The notes: a model not told the origin generated them from the sequence alone. 33,109 nt of DNA from JANXQG01 sp037147235 (GCA_037147235.1 JBAWVO010000035.1:1-33109), one strand, 5' to 3'. Shown: positions 1 to 8,188, counted from the first letter of the stretch. Numbers and translations are program-made.

Positions 1-38
1 GGGAGTATGCGAAAAATCTTCAGATGGGACAATCCCAA

Positions 39-1022
39 TCACGGGCAGTATAGTTCGCAAACCAGATTCTCTAATGCTTGTGGTTGCCCCACATTCCTTT
101 CTCCAATTCCCGGAGGAATCTGGCCCTGGGGAAAACCGACCTCCCCCCAACGCTGTTCGATCTCTTGTAACCAAAGCGAATCCGGCGGTACTGGGGCGAC
201 TTCGTGCGAATAGCGGGCAATTCGTGATGCGGCTCGGCCCCCGCCCAACGCCGAAGATACTATCGCATGGTCGTGGAGTTCATTATTCTCGCGTGCGGGT
301 ATAATCCATGGATTCAGCGTCCCTGCTTCAGACACTCGTTCGGACGGCCCTTGGTTCACACCTTCGTCCGCTGGGCCAAATGTCCCAGCCTCACTCGGGG
401 CTTCGATAGAAGGCACCAGCATGTGGCGAAAAATTTCACGCGGGTGCAGTCCTTCGTCCACTCTTTCTGCAAGGCGGAGAATCTCTACGATGGGCTCGGG
501 CAGCACGTTCTCGATCGTCTGCTGTAATTCATCGCACAAGGTCCATACCGACTGAAGTAATGACTCACACACGTCGGCGTGGATCGAAGAGTTCGATTCG
601 ATTTCGTTGTGTTGCTGCAATCGTTGAGCAATTTCCGCGTCTGCTGCAAGCAATGCTTCAAGGTGCCACAGGCTGGAGAACTCCACCTCCCATGTTCTAT
701 TCGTCTTAACGACCTGGTTTCGCAAACGATCCGTCTCCTGCACGGTTGCACCAAGACCGCGAACACTCAGGGCCAAATCGTCCCACATGGCCCGAGCTAG
801 GACGGCCTGCTCCGTCGTGGGAAGAAGCCAGGCTTGCTGAAGGCGGAAGCGGAGATGGTTGAGCCGACGCCCAACCTCCCAGGCCGCGAGCGAACGACGC
901 TGAAATTGCCGGGCAGCCTCGTGGGCAGAGGAGTCGCTTTCAACCTGTCCATCAAGGCTCGGTTCGCGTCGATCTGGATCAGGACGTTCACACCCGTCTG
1001 CGGCGGAAGGAATTTGCGTCAT
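39..1022 (-). CDS. Hypothetical protein, 327 aa
   Basis: I do not recognise a family. The frame is open for 327 codons, starts with ATG, and has a GAGGTG ribosome-binding sequence about 6 nt upstream. The middle part (about residues 30-200) is rich in Leu, Glu, Gln and Arg and looks mainly alpha-helical. The C-terminal third is richer in Pro, Gly and Ser and looks disordered. There is no signal peptide, membrane segment or obvious catalytic motif. It lies 217 bp beyond the stop codon of the integrase and on the same strand, on the side of the tRNA where an integrated element would extend, so it is probably accessory cargo (inference). Overlapping frames on the other strand are shorter and broken. 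Confidence 0.6.
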   Translation of the reverse strand: MTQIPSAADGCERPDPDRREPSLDGQVESDSSAHEAARQFQRRSLAAWEVGRRLNHLRFRLQQAWLLPTTEQAVLARAMWDDLALSVRGLGATVQETDRLRNQVVKTNRTWEVEFSSLWHLEALLAADAEIAQRLQQHNEIESNSSIHADVCESLLQSVWTLCDELQQTIENVLPEPIVEILRLAERVDEGLHPREIFRHMLVPSIEAPSEAGTFGPADEGVNQGPSERVSEAGTLNPWIIPARENNELHDHAIVSSALGGGRAASRIARYSHEVAPVPPDSLWLQEIEQRWGEVGFPQGQIPPGIGERNVGQPQALENLVCELYCP

Positions 1023-1239
1023 TCTTACACCTCAAGCAAATCGAGCTGCCCCGTCGCCGAAGCACGTTGAGGTGCAACCGGCACCGGCGACGGGAACGCG
1101 TCGGGGATCAGCCGACTAGCCCGATGGTTTCAATGCATCAAACTTTGCGATCCGGCATAGTCAGACTCGATAGCCGACAATCGGCCGGATTACATCTCAC
1201 ATTCATTTATACTACCAACCCGCAGGCCACCCTGACAGC

Positions 1240-2463
1240 CTATCCGATTTTCTGGGCGATCTGGATCGCCAAATCAAGATTCCGTTCTGCGTAAATCTCG
1301 GTGACGTTTGCATGGGCATGGCCCATGGCGACTTGGGCCGCCTCCAATCCAAAACCTTTGCGAACCTCGGTGGCCCGCGAGTGCCGAAGTTGGAGTGGGT
1401 ACCAGTCGGGTATCAGAGGAATTTCTTTCTCTTCCCGCTTGCGGTTGGCCATCTTGATCGCGTAGGTGATGGCTCGGCGGTACGAGTCCGTGTCGTACCG
1501 CTCGCGTTTGGCCCGCCGGGGGGACTTCTTTGGCTTCCGTTTGGCCTGCGAGGGCGTCATGGGCGTGGTGCGTTCGTTGCGGCGTTTTTCATTCCGCCAG
1601 GCTTCCGCTTCCCGCGGGCTAAAAAAGAACGACTCGGTCTGCAACTTGAGGAAGGGTTTTAGGATCTCCTGGGATCGCGGACCGAGGGGAATCAGGCGGC
1701 GATGGCCCCGCCAGCGGTTTTTGTGATCGAACGGTTCGTAGATCCATACGCTGCCGCTCATGTCGATGTCGCAGGCCCGCATCAGCACGACCTCGCAGGG
1801 TCGCATCCCGCAGATCCGTTGCAGCCTTACCATGGCGGCCACTTGGGGCGAGAGAGAGGGTAACACGGCTTCGACCCATTCGTCGTCGATCGGCCTGACC
1901 GGTTCAGTCTCTCGTGCCTCCGTGCGGCCAAACCGCAGGGCTGAAAGCGACTGGACAGCCTGATATACGGCGGCCGGGACCAATTCCTCGCTCGCCGCCC
2001 ACTTGAAGAATCGCTTGATCCGGTTCACCCGATTGTTGATGACGCCGCGACTGAGATCGGCGTCCACCATGTGTTGCCGCACGGCTTTGAGGGCCAGCGG
2101 CCCGAAGTCGGCGACGTTGGAGTCTCCATACAGACTTCGCAGGGGCCGCAGGGCGTACTTCATGCACACATATTCTTTGGTCCGCTTTCCATCTTTGACG
2201 TAGTAGGTCTGGGCGAATGCCCTATATTGGTGGACGACCTGTTCTAGTGTCAGGGAAGGGGATGGGGGCCTGGATTTATTAGGGGCAGGGGTCCCCTCCA
2301 GACGGCGGACTCGCCATTCGGCGATCAGCCGTTCATACAAACGGTGGCTTTGGGGACTGCCGTAGGTTCCCAGATAATTGTCAACGCGATCAATACGGAC
2401 GACGGCTTGACCGGAGTGCCGATGACGGCAGTAAGACGGTACCTTACCAGTCTTGCGAGGCAT
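1240..2463 (-). CDS. Tyrosine recombinase / phage-type integrase
   Basis: Site-specific recombinase of the XerC/lambda-Int family, 407 aa, expected to cut and join DNA through a 3'-phosphotyrosine. The N-terminal part (about 1-180) is the arm and core-binding region, and the catalytic domain spans about 190-407. Visible active-site positions are Arg221 (in GMRPCEV), Arg360 (LRHSRATE), His382 (MGHAHA) and the nucleophile candidate Tyr391 (EIYAER). The His that usually sits three residues before the second Arg appears replaced by Leu357. A Lys/Arg-rich insertion lies around 290-322. AGGAGA precedes the ATG. The N-terminal SYCRHRHSGQAVV style resembles an integrase family that is abundant in planctomycetes (from memory). 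The gene starts 120 bp from the 3' end of tRNA-Arg and reads away from it, typical for an island integrase. Confidence 0.88.
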   Translation of the reverse strand: MPRKTGKVPSYCRHRHSGQAVVRIDRVDNYLGTYGSPQSHRLYERLIAEWRVRRLEGTPAPNKSRPPSPSLTLEQVVHQYRAFAQTYYVKDGKRTKEYVCMKYALRPLRSLYGDSNVADFGPLALKAVRQHMVDADLSRGVINNRVNRIKRFFKWAASEELVPAAVYQAVQSLSALRFGRTEARETEPVRPIDDEWVEAVLPSLSPQVAAMVRLQRICGMRPCEVVLMRACDIDMSGSVWIYEPFDHKNRWRGHRRLIPLGPRSQEILKPFLKLQTESFFFSPREAEAWRNEKRRNERTTPMTPSQAKRKPKKSPRRAKRERYDTDSYRRAITYAIKMANRKREEKEIPLIPDWYPLQLRHSRATEVRKGFGLEAAQVAMGHAHANVTEIYAERNLDLAIQIAQKIG

Positions 2464-2483
2464 AAAGGATCTCCTTTCTCGTG

Positions 2484-2508
2484 ATTCCTCCGTACATTAC
2501 GGAGGAAT
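2484..2508. promoter_or_regulatory. Perfect palindrome upstream of the integrase (operator candidate)
   Basis: Two 11-bp arms, ATTCCTCCGTA and TACGGAGGAAT, flank a 3-bp centre, 21 bp upstream of the integrase start. This is a plausible operator or recombination-protein site. It could also be an RNA hairpin in the integrase leader. The function is inferred only from symmetry and position. Confidence 0.4.
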
Positions 2509-2582
2509 TCCGAATTTTGAGACCGCTCTGCCTTACAAAGACAGGTACGCTAACTCTAGCGTTCGATTGAACTTACGTTAAG

Positions 2583-2656
<74 letters not shown>

Positions 2657-2933
2657 AAACTACCATGACACCTGTTCTGACAACCACAAACTCCAAGAAA
2701 CGTCACCGTGTTATCCTCTAAGGTTACACGAAAACCGCGTTCTTGCAAGCCCACCCTGATTTTCCACCCTGATTTTCCCTTATTCGGCACACTACAGGCC
2801 GTTGGTGTAGGAAGATCCTTGGAAGAACGACATACTGCCGAAATTCGGCGAAATCCGCATGATTCCGACTGACAAAAGTGACCATGCAACGGCCGCCCAG
2901 CGGTTGAGCGACTTGGATAAGGTTCAGAATTGC

Positions 2934-3158
2934 TCAACGTCCCATGCCGCACAGACCGCCGCCGCACTGCCCCATGCCACAACCGGCCTCGCGGCAGGGA
3001 AGTTCCTTCTTCTCGCTGCCGGAATGGGCGGCCGGCACGCTGAACGACTTCGTGAGGCGTGTCTTGCCACAGGATGGGCAAACCGGCTTCTCCTCGCCCC
3101 GGATCAAAAGTTCAAAATCGCTTTCGCAATCCTTGCAGGTATATTCGTAAATCGGCAT
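2934..3158 (-). CDS. FmdB-family zinc-ribbon regulatory protein
   Basis: Small 74-aa protein beginning MPIYEYTCKDC, the hallmark N-terminus of the FmdB/CxxC-CxxC zinc-ribbon family. Cys8 and Cys11 pair with the VCPSCG motif near residue 28 to make a single zinc ribbon. The C-terminal tail is Cys/Gly-rich (about 55-74: CREAGCGMGQCGGGLCGMGR), a common feature of the family. The true function of these proteins is poorly known; some were proposed as regulators of amidase genes. I chose the internal ATG at 3158 because the longer open frame (to 3275) runs through the repeat element and adds residues foreign to the family. Confidence 0.85.
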   Translation of the reverse strand: MPIYEYTCKDCESDFELLIRGEEKPVCPSCGKTRLTKSFSVPAAHSGSEKKELPCREAGCGMGQCGGGLCGMGR

Positions 3159-3202
3159 CGGATAAAGCCCCAACAATTGCATGGTCCAAATGGTTAAGAT
3201 GT

Positions 3203-3231
3203 AGTATACTGTCCGCGGTTGAGATTGTCCC
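3203..3231 (-). promoter_or_regulatory. Possible sigma70-type promoter for the FmdB gene
   Basis: On the minus strand GGGACA (3231-3226) is separated by 17 bp from TATACT (3208-3203), about 45 bp upstream of the FmdB start codon. The -10 hexamer lies in the outer arm of the palindromic element at 3205-3323. The -35 match is only moderate. Confidence 0.3.
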
Positions 3232-3323
3232 AATCCATACCAGCCCGAAACGCAAGCGAGGCAACGACTTAGCAACCTCGCTCGCGCTTCGGGTTAGTGT
3301 CAATCTCAACCGCGAGCAGTATA
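3205..3323. repeat. MITE-like nested palindromic element (119 bp)
   Basis: Terminal arms 3205-3227 and 3301-3323 are inverted copies (23 bp with a 2-bp TC/CT difference). They enclose an inner palindrome whose arms start with CCCGAA (3244) and end with TTCGGG (3293) and contain the AGCGAGG / CCTCGCT core. The element has no coding capacity and fills the divergent space between the FmdB gene and nnrE. It resembles a non-autonomous palindromic mobile repeat. Similar CGCTTCGGG-core repeats are, from memory, frequent in planctomycete intergenic DNA. Confidence 0.7.
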
Positions 3324-3353
3324 TTATACCTTTTTTCACGGAGAAAAGAATCT

Positions 3354-3393
3354 AGGAGTTAGAAGTTAGAAGAACTCCTAACTCCTAACTCCC
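3354..3393. repeat. Inverted heptamer repeat directly before nnrE
   Basis: AGGAGTT-AGAAGTT units are followed by AACTCCT-AACTCCT-AACTCC units, so the transcript can fold into a hairpin that ends two bases before the nnrE ATG. The sense strand just before the ATG is C/T-rich with no Shine-Dalgarno sequence. The same heptamer family occurs at 12651-12727, 12861-12888 and, degenerate, at 30694-30718. Confidence 0.7.
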
Positions 3394-3395
3394 CC

Positions 3396-4091
3396 ATGTT
3401 CTCCACCATTACCCGGCAGCAATCCCGCGAGATCGATCGGCGGGCAATCGAGCAATATGGCATGACCGGGCTGGTTCTCATGGAAAATGCCGGCCGCGGG
3501 ACGGTGGACGTCCTTTGCCGCCTTGCGAAGTGGGAGTTTGGCGGCCGTTTGGGGCGCGTCGTTATCTGCTGCGGCAAAGGCAACAATGCTGGTGATGGGT
3601 TTGTCATCGCCCGGCACCTCGATCTGCGAGGGCATGATGTTCGCGTACTCGTCTGGGCCGATCCGGCCGAACTGCTGGGCGACGCCGAAGCGAATTTTAA
3701 GATTTTGCAGCATACGGGCGTGCCGATCGAACTGTTTGGCAATCGCCACGACGCGGCCCGGTTGGCCCAGCAGCTCGTCGGGGTGGATTGGATCGTCGAC
3801 GCGCTGTTGGGCACCGGTGCCCACGGTGAGCCTCGTCCGCCGCTGGACGAGGTCATTGGTCAGCTTAACGCGGCGGCCGCGAAACGATTGGCGGTCGATT
3901 TACCCAGCGGCCTGGACTGCGACACGGGTGTGGCTGCCCAACAGACGATTCGGGCCGATGAGACATGCACGTTCGTTGCCATGAAGCGTGGGTTCGTGAC
4001 TCTCGGTGCCGAGCAGTACACCGGCCGGGTCCATGTACTCGATATTGGCGCGCCGCGACGGTTGGTGGAAGACGTGGCGGGCGCGGTGTAG
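3396..4091 (+). CDS. nnrE: NAD(P)H-hydrate epimerase (YjeF N-terminal domain)
   Basis: 231-aa YjeF_N domain protein that interconverts R and S epimers of damaged NAD(P)H hydrates for repair by the ATP/ADP-dependent dehydratase. The Rossmann-like core shows VVICCGKGNNAGDGFV (about 55-70), the nucleotide-binding loop of the family, an N-terminal MENAGRG helix (29-35), VDALLGTG (about 135-142) and AVDLPSGLDCDTG (about 167-179). The length fits a stand-alone epimerase domain; the dehydratase (NnrD, YjeF C-terminal) is not fused. The start ATG lies directly after the heptamer hairpin, without a visible ribosome-binding site. The TAG stop (4089-4091) is contained in a palindromic TAGGCATCTTGCCTG repeat. 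Confidence 0.9.
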   Translation: MFSTITRQQSREIDRRAIEQYGMTGLVLMENAGRGTVDVLCRLAKWEFGGRLGRVVICCGKGNNAGDGFVIARHLDLRGHDVRVLVWADPAELLGDAEANFKILQHTGVPIELFGNRHDAARLAQQLVGVDWIVDALLGTGAHGEPRPPLDEVIGQLNAAAAKRLAVDLPSGLDCDTGVAAQQTIRADETCTFVAMKRGFVTLGAEQYTGRVHVLDIGAPRRLVEDVAGAV

Positions 4092-4102
4092 GCATCTTGC
4101 CT

Positions 4103-4167
4103 GCGTTTTTGTGGTGCGGGCGTCTCGCCTGCCCCCATGCAGCCGAGACGGCTGCACCACAAAACGC
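4103..4167. terminator. Palindromic repeat / bidirectional terminator candidate
   Basis: Outer arms GCGTTTTTGTGGTGC (4103-4117) and GCACCACAAAACGC (4154-4167), plus inner GTCTCG/CGAGAC, form a long hairpin between the convergent nnrE and PDZ genes. It belongs to the same GTGGTGCGGGCGTCTCGCCTG family as 11604-11670. A terminator role is inferred from position. Confidence 0.55.
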
Positions 4168-4195
4168 GAAGTTGTTCTTGGACTAGGTTCTTAGT

Positions 4196-4876
4196 TTATT
4201 TCTGCCGCGACTCGGCCAAGGCGCGTTCGAGTTCTGCAATTCTTCGTTCCAACTGATCGACCCGACGGCGAAGTTCTTCGATCTGTGCTTGCGAGCTTTT
4301 TGGGGGGAATGGCTGCCTATTAGGCACGCTGAATGCTGGTCCCTCGGATGATGGCGCGGGCATCAAACTAGGCGGCGATGCTACCTCGCCCGGTGGTGGC
4401 GGGATGCTTTCTGTTCGTCCTGCGCCGAGGCCGGTCGGAGGCGGTGTGCCCGATTGTACTGTGCCCGGAAGTGCGCCCAAGACGACTTCGGTCCGTAGCG
4501 GCCGATTTCCACGGACCAATTCTAGTGACAAGCGGTCGCCTGGGTTGAGTCCGTTGAGAATGGCCGAAAATTCGCCAAGCAAGCGGATCTTTCGGCCCGC
4601 TGCGGCGACGATCAGATCCTGGGCCTGCAAGCCGGCGCGATCGGCCGGCCCACCGCTGCGCACGCTCAACAACCAGACGCCGCGGCCGGCACTGTCGTCG
4701 GCAACCGCGCCAAGATAGACTCGCTGCACGGAAGCAACCATCGTTACCGGCTGACCGTTGGAAGTGCGAATGCCCGATTCCAAGCGATCCAATTCGCCTT
4801 GTGCGGCCGCGGGTGATGCCCCCCCCTGCCCTACCGCAAGCAACACCACAATCCCAATAACCCAAGACTTTTTCAT
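4196..4876 (-). CDS. Exported PDZ-domain protein with C-terminal coiled coil
   Basis: 226-aa protein starting MKKSWVIGIVVLLAVGQ, a Sec-type signal sequence with a predicted cleavage region around ASPAAAQG. Residues of about 45-135 form a PDZ domain (YLGAVADD...GVWLLSVRSGGPADRAGLQAQDLIVAAAGRKI...LNPGDRLSLELVRG). A proline-rich linker and a heptad coiled coil at the end (IEELRRRVDQLERRIAELERAL) follow. No protease domain is present, so it is probably a periplasmic or envelope-associated scaffold. I chose the ATG at 4876 over the upstream one at 4927 because it begins the signal peptide. The gene is convergent with nnrE and separated from it by a palindromic repeat. Confidence 0.78.
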   Translation of the reverse strand: MKKSWVIGIVVLLAVGQGGASPAAAQGELDRLESGIRTSNGQPVTMVASVQRVYLGAVADDSAGRGVWLLSVRSGGPADRAGLQAQDLIVAAAGRKIRLLGEFSAILNGLNPGDRLSLELVRGNRPLRTEVVLGALPGTVQSGTPPPTGLGAGRTESIPPPPGEVASPPSLMPAPSSEGPAFSVPNRQPFPPKSSQAQIEELRRRVDQLERRIAELERALAESRQK

Positions 4877-5027
4877 GTTCCGCCGACCTTTCCTAAAAGG
4901 TTCACTATCGCATACGATGGAAGACAATCACTACGTTTGACCATTATAGCGGAATTCCGCGGTGTCGTGCAGACGATACCGTGCAGACGATACCAAAGAA
5001 CTGCAAGTCCGAACGAGAGAACCCCAC

Positions 5028-5090
5028 GTAGAACGGAATTCATTCCGTTTGCTCGAAAAGAACAATACAACGGAATGAATTCCGTTCTAC
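5028..5090. repeat. 63-bp palindromic element flanked by direct repeats
   Basis: Perfect 22-bp inverted arms (GTAGAACGGAATTCATTCCGTT and its complement; 5028-5049 and 5069-5090) surround a 19-bp loop. A 12-bp direct repeat GAACGAGAGAAC flanks the element at 5011-5022 and 5091-5102, with similar bases following. The right-hand copy ends just before the next gene's ATG (5106). This has the shape of a MITE with target duplication. The region just upstream (4970-4995) also contains a tandem CGTGCAGACGATACC repeat. Confidence 0.7.
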
Positions 5091-5105
5091 GAACGAGAGA
5101 ACTCC

Positions 5106-6044
5106 ATGGACAATCCGCCCCCCCCACGCATTGCTGAACTTTCTCCCGATCAGGAGGATATTGGTCTCCGCCTCGTCTTGGGCGGGCTAGCGGAATCCCA
5201 GTTTTTGCAGGAAGTGGCCATGCTTCGTGCATTGGTGCAACGGCAGCCGCTGTCCGGCTATCGGGTTTGGGGAGCTTTCCGTGCGGAAGAAATGACCGGG
5301 TCGCTTCTCATCCAGACACAACCTGGGCGGACGGCGGTTATTTGGCCGCCTCAAATCGTGGCTGGAGAACCGCAAGAAACGGTATGCCAATTACTTCGCG
5401 CGGGCTTAAAACATCTTCCACAACTTGGAATTCGCATGGTCCAGGCCCTCTTGCCAACAGATGTGGGGGCGGATGCCAAATCACTGGTGGCCGTTGGTTT
5501 TCGATACCTATCTGACCTGCTTTACTTGGTTTGCCTAGCCGATGAATTCCCAACCAGTCCGCCTTGCCTCAAACTTCAATTTGAACCCTACGCACCTACG
5601 CGGCACGCGCGGTTTGCCGAACTGGTTGATGCCACCTATAAGGATAGCTTGGACTGTCCGGCCGTGAATGGAGTGCGAAGTGTCGATGACGTGTTGCAGG
5701 GATATAGGGCGACTGGCCACTTCGACCCCGAACGATGGTTCATCATACACCATCAGAGTGAGGAGATCGGCTGTCTTATCCTTACCGATTACCCGGAAAA
5801 TGCGATATGGGAGCTGATTTACATGGGGCTATTGCCGACGGCACGAGGGCGTGGCCTGGGTGTCGAGATTGTTCGCCATGCCCTGTGGCTCGCCGGGCAG
5901 GCATCGCGGAATCGCCTTGTACTGGCCGTGGATGCAGCCAATGGGCCCGCGCTACGAATGTACGCCGCGGCCGGATTTCAAGCGTGGGATCGGAAGTCGG
6001 TATACATTCTGGTTCTCAACGAGAACGGATCGATGGTAAAATAG
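5106..6044 (+). CDS. GNAT-family N-acetyltransferase (two-domain)
   Basis: 312-aa protein with the acetyl-CoA binding signature in the C-terminal half. Strand WELIYMGLLP is followed by the R-x-x-G-x-G loop ARGRGLG (about 246-252) and the distal NGPALRMYAAAGF helix (about 279-291). The N-terminal half (1-150) has a similar length and pattern and probably is a degenerate second GNAT domain, as in mycothiol-synthase-like proteins. The substrate cannot be deduced. It is a single gene, preceded by the palindromic element at 5028-5090, whose flanking repeat takes the place of the ribosome-binding region. It lies in front of dnaA with a 280-bp gap before the dnaA promoter. Confidence 0.8.
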   Translation: MDNPPPPRIAELSPDQEDIGLRLVLGGLAESQFLQEVAMLRALVQRQPLSGYRVWGAFRAEEMTGSLLIQTQPGRTAVIWPPQIVAGEPQETVCQLLRAGLKHLPQLGIRMVQALLPTDVGADAKSLVAVGFRYLSDLLYLVCLADEFPTSPPCLKLQFEPYAPTRHARFAELVDATYKDSLDCPAVNGVRSVDDVLQGYRATGHFDPERWFIIHHQSEEIGCLILTDYPENAIWELIYMGLLPTARGRGLGVEIVRHALWLAGQASRNRLVLAVDAANGPALRMYAAAGFQAWDRKSVYILVLNENGSMVK

Positions 6045-6622
6045 ATGCTCCAGGCTGTCTAGGCTAGGGAAAACCTCGCGTTTCACGACATTTCAGGTTA
6101 ATTAACGCCTTTGCCGGACGACGTTCTCCCGATTCTCCGTTTTCTCCGTACAGAACGCTCATGCGAGGCAGGCCGTTGAACATTTTTTCCACTCTGCCCG
6201 ATGCGATGGAACACCGGGAAGAAAATCGGGGGGGCCTCCGTTATGACCACGATTTTCGCGGAAACCGGCGCGACGATTCAAAGAAATTTTTAACTCTGGT
6301 CTCACAATCGCGACTGGACCTTTGACAGCAGTGCCAGCATTGCTAGAATCAGACAATCGAGTGACACAGACGGGAGCCCAACAAAGCAAACGGTATTCGC
6401 GGAAAGCAGGCGTTAGGAAATATCTACCGGCTGCCGCCATTTTAGGATGGGTATCGCAGTTTCTGCGGTCTGCCTCAGACCGAGAAAGCCACTGTCTTGT
6501 TGGGAAAACAGGAACCAAGACGGCATCAGCCGTCGCACAGCCAGTGCGTCCTTGCGGATCGGCTCAATAAGACGACATTGCCAGTCGTCGGCCGGTCAGG
6601 GAGGGGCGCATTCGCCGGGGTG
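6045..6622. other. Intergenic region upstream of dnaA
   Basis: 578 bp without a convincing gene. It contains a strong promoter candidate (6322-6349) and otherwise no clear repeat. I looked for TTATCCACA-type DnaA boxes and found no clean cluster; TTTTTTCCACT near 6184 is the only distant resemblance. An open frame continues upstream of the chosen dnaA start (to 6497) but its sequence does not look like a DnaA domain I. Confidence 0.5.
6322..6349 (+). promoter_or_regulatory. Sigma70-type promoter for dnaA
   Basis: TTGACA (6322-6327), a 16-bp spacer and TAGAAT (6344-6349). The -35 is consensus and the -10 has five of six matches. Transcription would begin near 6356 and give a leader of about 265 nt before the dnaA start. 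Confidence 0.6.
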
Positions 6623-8131
6623 ATGGAATTGACCAGGGACGATATGGACATCGTGTCGGCCTTGCTTGCTGCACTGGCCGACAAGGTCGGAAAAGACCGA
6701 TTCGAACTGTGGTTCGGACCGCGCACGCGGATCGTTTGGGATGGCAACATTCTCGCGATCGGGGCGCCAAATCAGTTTTTTCTCGATTGGATTCGTGCAA
6801 ACTTTCGCACGGCGATCGAGGAGGTCTGCTTGGCAATCCTCGGCCAGCGTCCGACGCTGGAATTCCGCGTCGAGGTTTCCGACCAAAGTGGCGGAGCGGC
6901 CGATGAGATGGTTAACGGCATTGCCAAGCCGCTGATGAGTCCTCAGCCTTCGACGCAGTCAGGTACCGACGTAATGGTTTCATTCAACGGTCAGGGGAGA
7001 CACGATTCGGCGAGAACGGCGGAAGTGGGCGAAGCGGCGCACATCTGCCGAGTGGCCAAGCAGGCAGTGCCGCCGCCCACTCCCGCCTTCTCGCCACGGA
7101 AGTTCGCCTCGCTCTCGTCTTTTGTGGTCGGCGCGAGCAACCGGCTGGCCATGTATTCCGCCGAGATGGTCGCCCGCAACCCGGGACAGATCACGCCGCT
7201 GTTTGTCTACGGTCCCACAAGTGTCGGCAAGACGCATCTCCTGGAAGGTATTTGGTCGGCCGAGCGGAAGGCAGGCCGAGGCACAACGACCGTCTATCTC
7301 TCCTCCGAGCAGTTCACCAGCCAGTTCCTCGAGGCCTTGCGGGGTGGCGGTTTGCCGGTCTTTCGCCGTAAATATCGTGGCGTGCGCGTGCTGATCCTCG
7401 ACGATTTGCAGTTTTTGACCGGAAAGCGGGCCACCCAGGTCGAATTGATGCACACAGTTGACACGCTCCTGCGCGATGGCCGGCAATTGGTTTTCGCCGC
7501 CGATCGGCCACCGGTTGAATTGAGCGACTTCATGCCTGAGCTGACCACGCGCCTGACGGGTGGGATGGTTTGCCGCATCGAGCCACCCGATTTCACCACG
7601 CGATTGGGGATCGTCGGGTATTTGTCGCAGCGTTTGGGGATTGAATTGCCTGCGGAGGTGCAGCGTTTCGTGGCATCGCGGCTGACGGGACACGCCCGGG
7701 AACTTTCCGGGGCGATATGCCGCTTGCAGGCCACGAGCGAGGCCACGCGGCAGAAGATTTCGGTTCCCATGGCTGAAGAGGCACTGAGCGAAATGATCCA
7801 GCACAGCACGCGTGTGGTGCGGCTTTCTGACATCGAGAAAGCGATTTGCAAGGTCTTTGGCCTGGAAGCCCATACCCTGCAATCCGACGGCAAGACCCGC
7901 CGCGTCAGCCAACCGCGGATGCTGGCCATGTGGTTGGCGAGGAAGCACACGCGGTCCGCCTTAAGCGAGATTGGTGCGTTTTTTGGTCACCGCAGTCACA
8001 GTACCGTGATTTCCGCCCAGAAGCGGGTCGATCAGTGGATGATCCGCGACGAACCGCTCTGCATGCCCGAGCATACCTGGAAAATCGACGAGGCCATTCG
8101 CCAGATTGAGCAACAGTTGACTGCGGGGTAA
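6623..8131 (+). CDS. dnaA: Chromosomal replication initiator DnaA
   Basis: 502-aa DnaA. Domain I is about 1-85 (IVSALLAALADKVGKDRFELWF). A low-complexity linker runs to about 155. The AAA+ domain carries Walker A GPTSVGKTHLL (197-207), Walker B LILDDLQFL (258-266) and a sensor-2 region around RELSGAICRL (about 359-368). The helix-turn-helix domain IV (about 400-470) ends with GHRSHSTVISA, the DnaA signature (canonical G-x-x-DH-S/T-TV). The Walker A (GPTSVGKT instead of GGVGLGKT) and the Arg-Ser-His signature are somewhat divergent, as in planctomycetes. I start at ATG 6623 (MELTRDDMDIV) with GGGG nearby; the longer frame to 6497 adds unrelated residues. It is convergent with selB. It is probably the main DnaA, but a paralog cannot be excluded. 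Confidence 0.88.
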   Translation: MELTRDDMDIVSALLAALADKVGKDRFELWFGPRTRIVWDGNILAIGAPNQFFLDWIRANFRTAIEEVCLAILGQRPTLEFRVEVSDQSGGAADEMVNGIAKPLMSPQPSTQSGTDVMVSFNGQGRHDSARTAEVGEAAHICRVAKQAVPPPTPAFSPRKFASLSSFVVGASNRLAMYSAEMVARNPGQITPLFVYGPTSVGKTHLLEGIWSAERKAGRGTTTVYLSSEQFTSQFLEALRGGGLPVFRRKYRGVRVLILDDLQFLTGKRATQVELMHTVDTLLRDGRQLVFAADRPPVELSDFMPELTTRLTGGMVCRIEPPDFTTRLGIVGYLSQRLGIELPAEVQRFVASRLTGHARELSGAICRLQATSEATRQKISVPMAEEALSEMIQHSTRVVRLSDIEKAICKVFGLEAHTLQSDGKTRRVSQPRMLAMWLARKHTRSALSEIGAFFGHRSHSTVISAQKRVDQWMIRDEPLCMPEHTWKIDEAIRQIEQQLTAG

Positions 8132-8159
8132 GGAGGAAAAGCTGACCTTGGGGTTCACG

Positions 8160-8179
8160 GTCAGGCTGGAAAGCCTGAC
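8160..8179. terminator. Palindrome between convergent dnaA and selB
   Basis: Stem GTCAGGCT / AGCCTGAC with a GGAA loop in the 57-bp gap between the two convergent stops, so it may terminate both. The surrounding 25 bp (8159-8183) recur exactly, inverted, inside polA at 19021-19045, so it is also a member of a dispersed REP family. Confidence 0.55.
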
Positions 8180-8188
8180 GTACAACAA

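Noticed and set aside
6045..6500. oriC with DnaA boxes
   Set aside because: No cluster of TTATCCACA-like boxes by eye; only a weak resemblance near 6184.
6980..7948. 322-aa frame antisense to dnaA
   Set aside because: Shadow of the dnaA coding strand; no family features.
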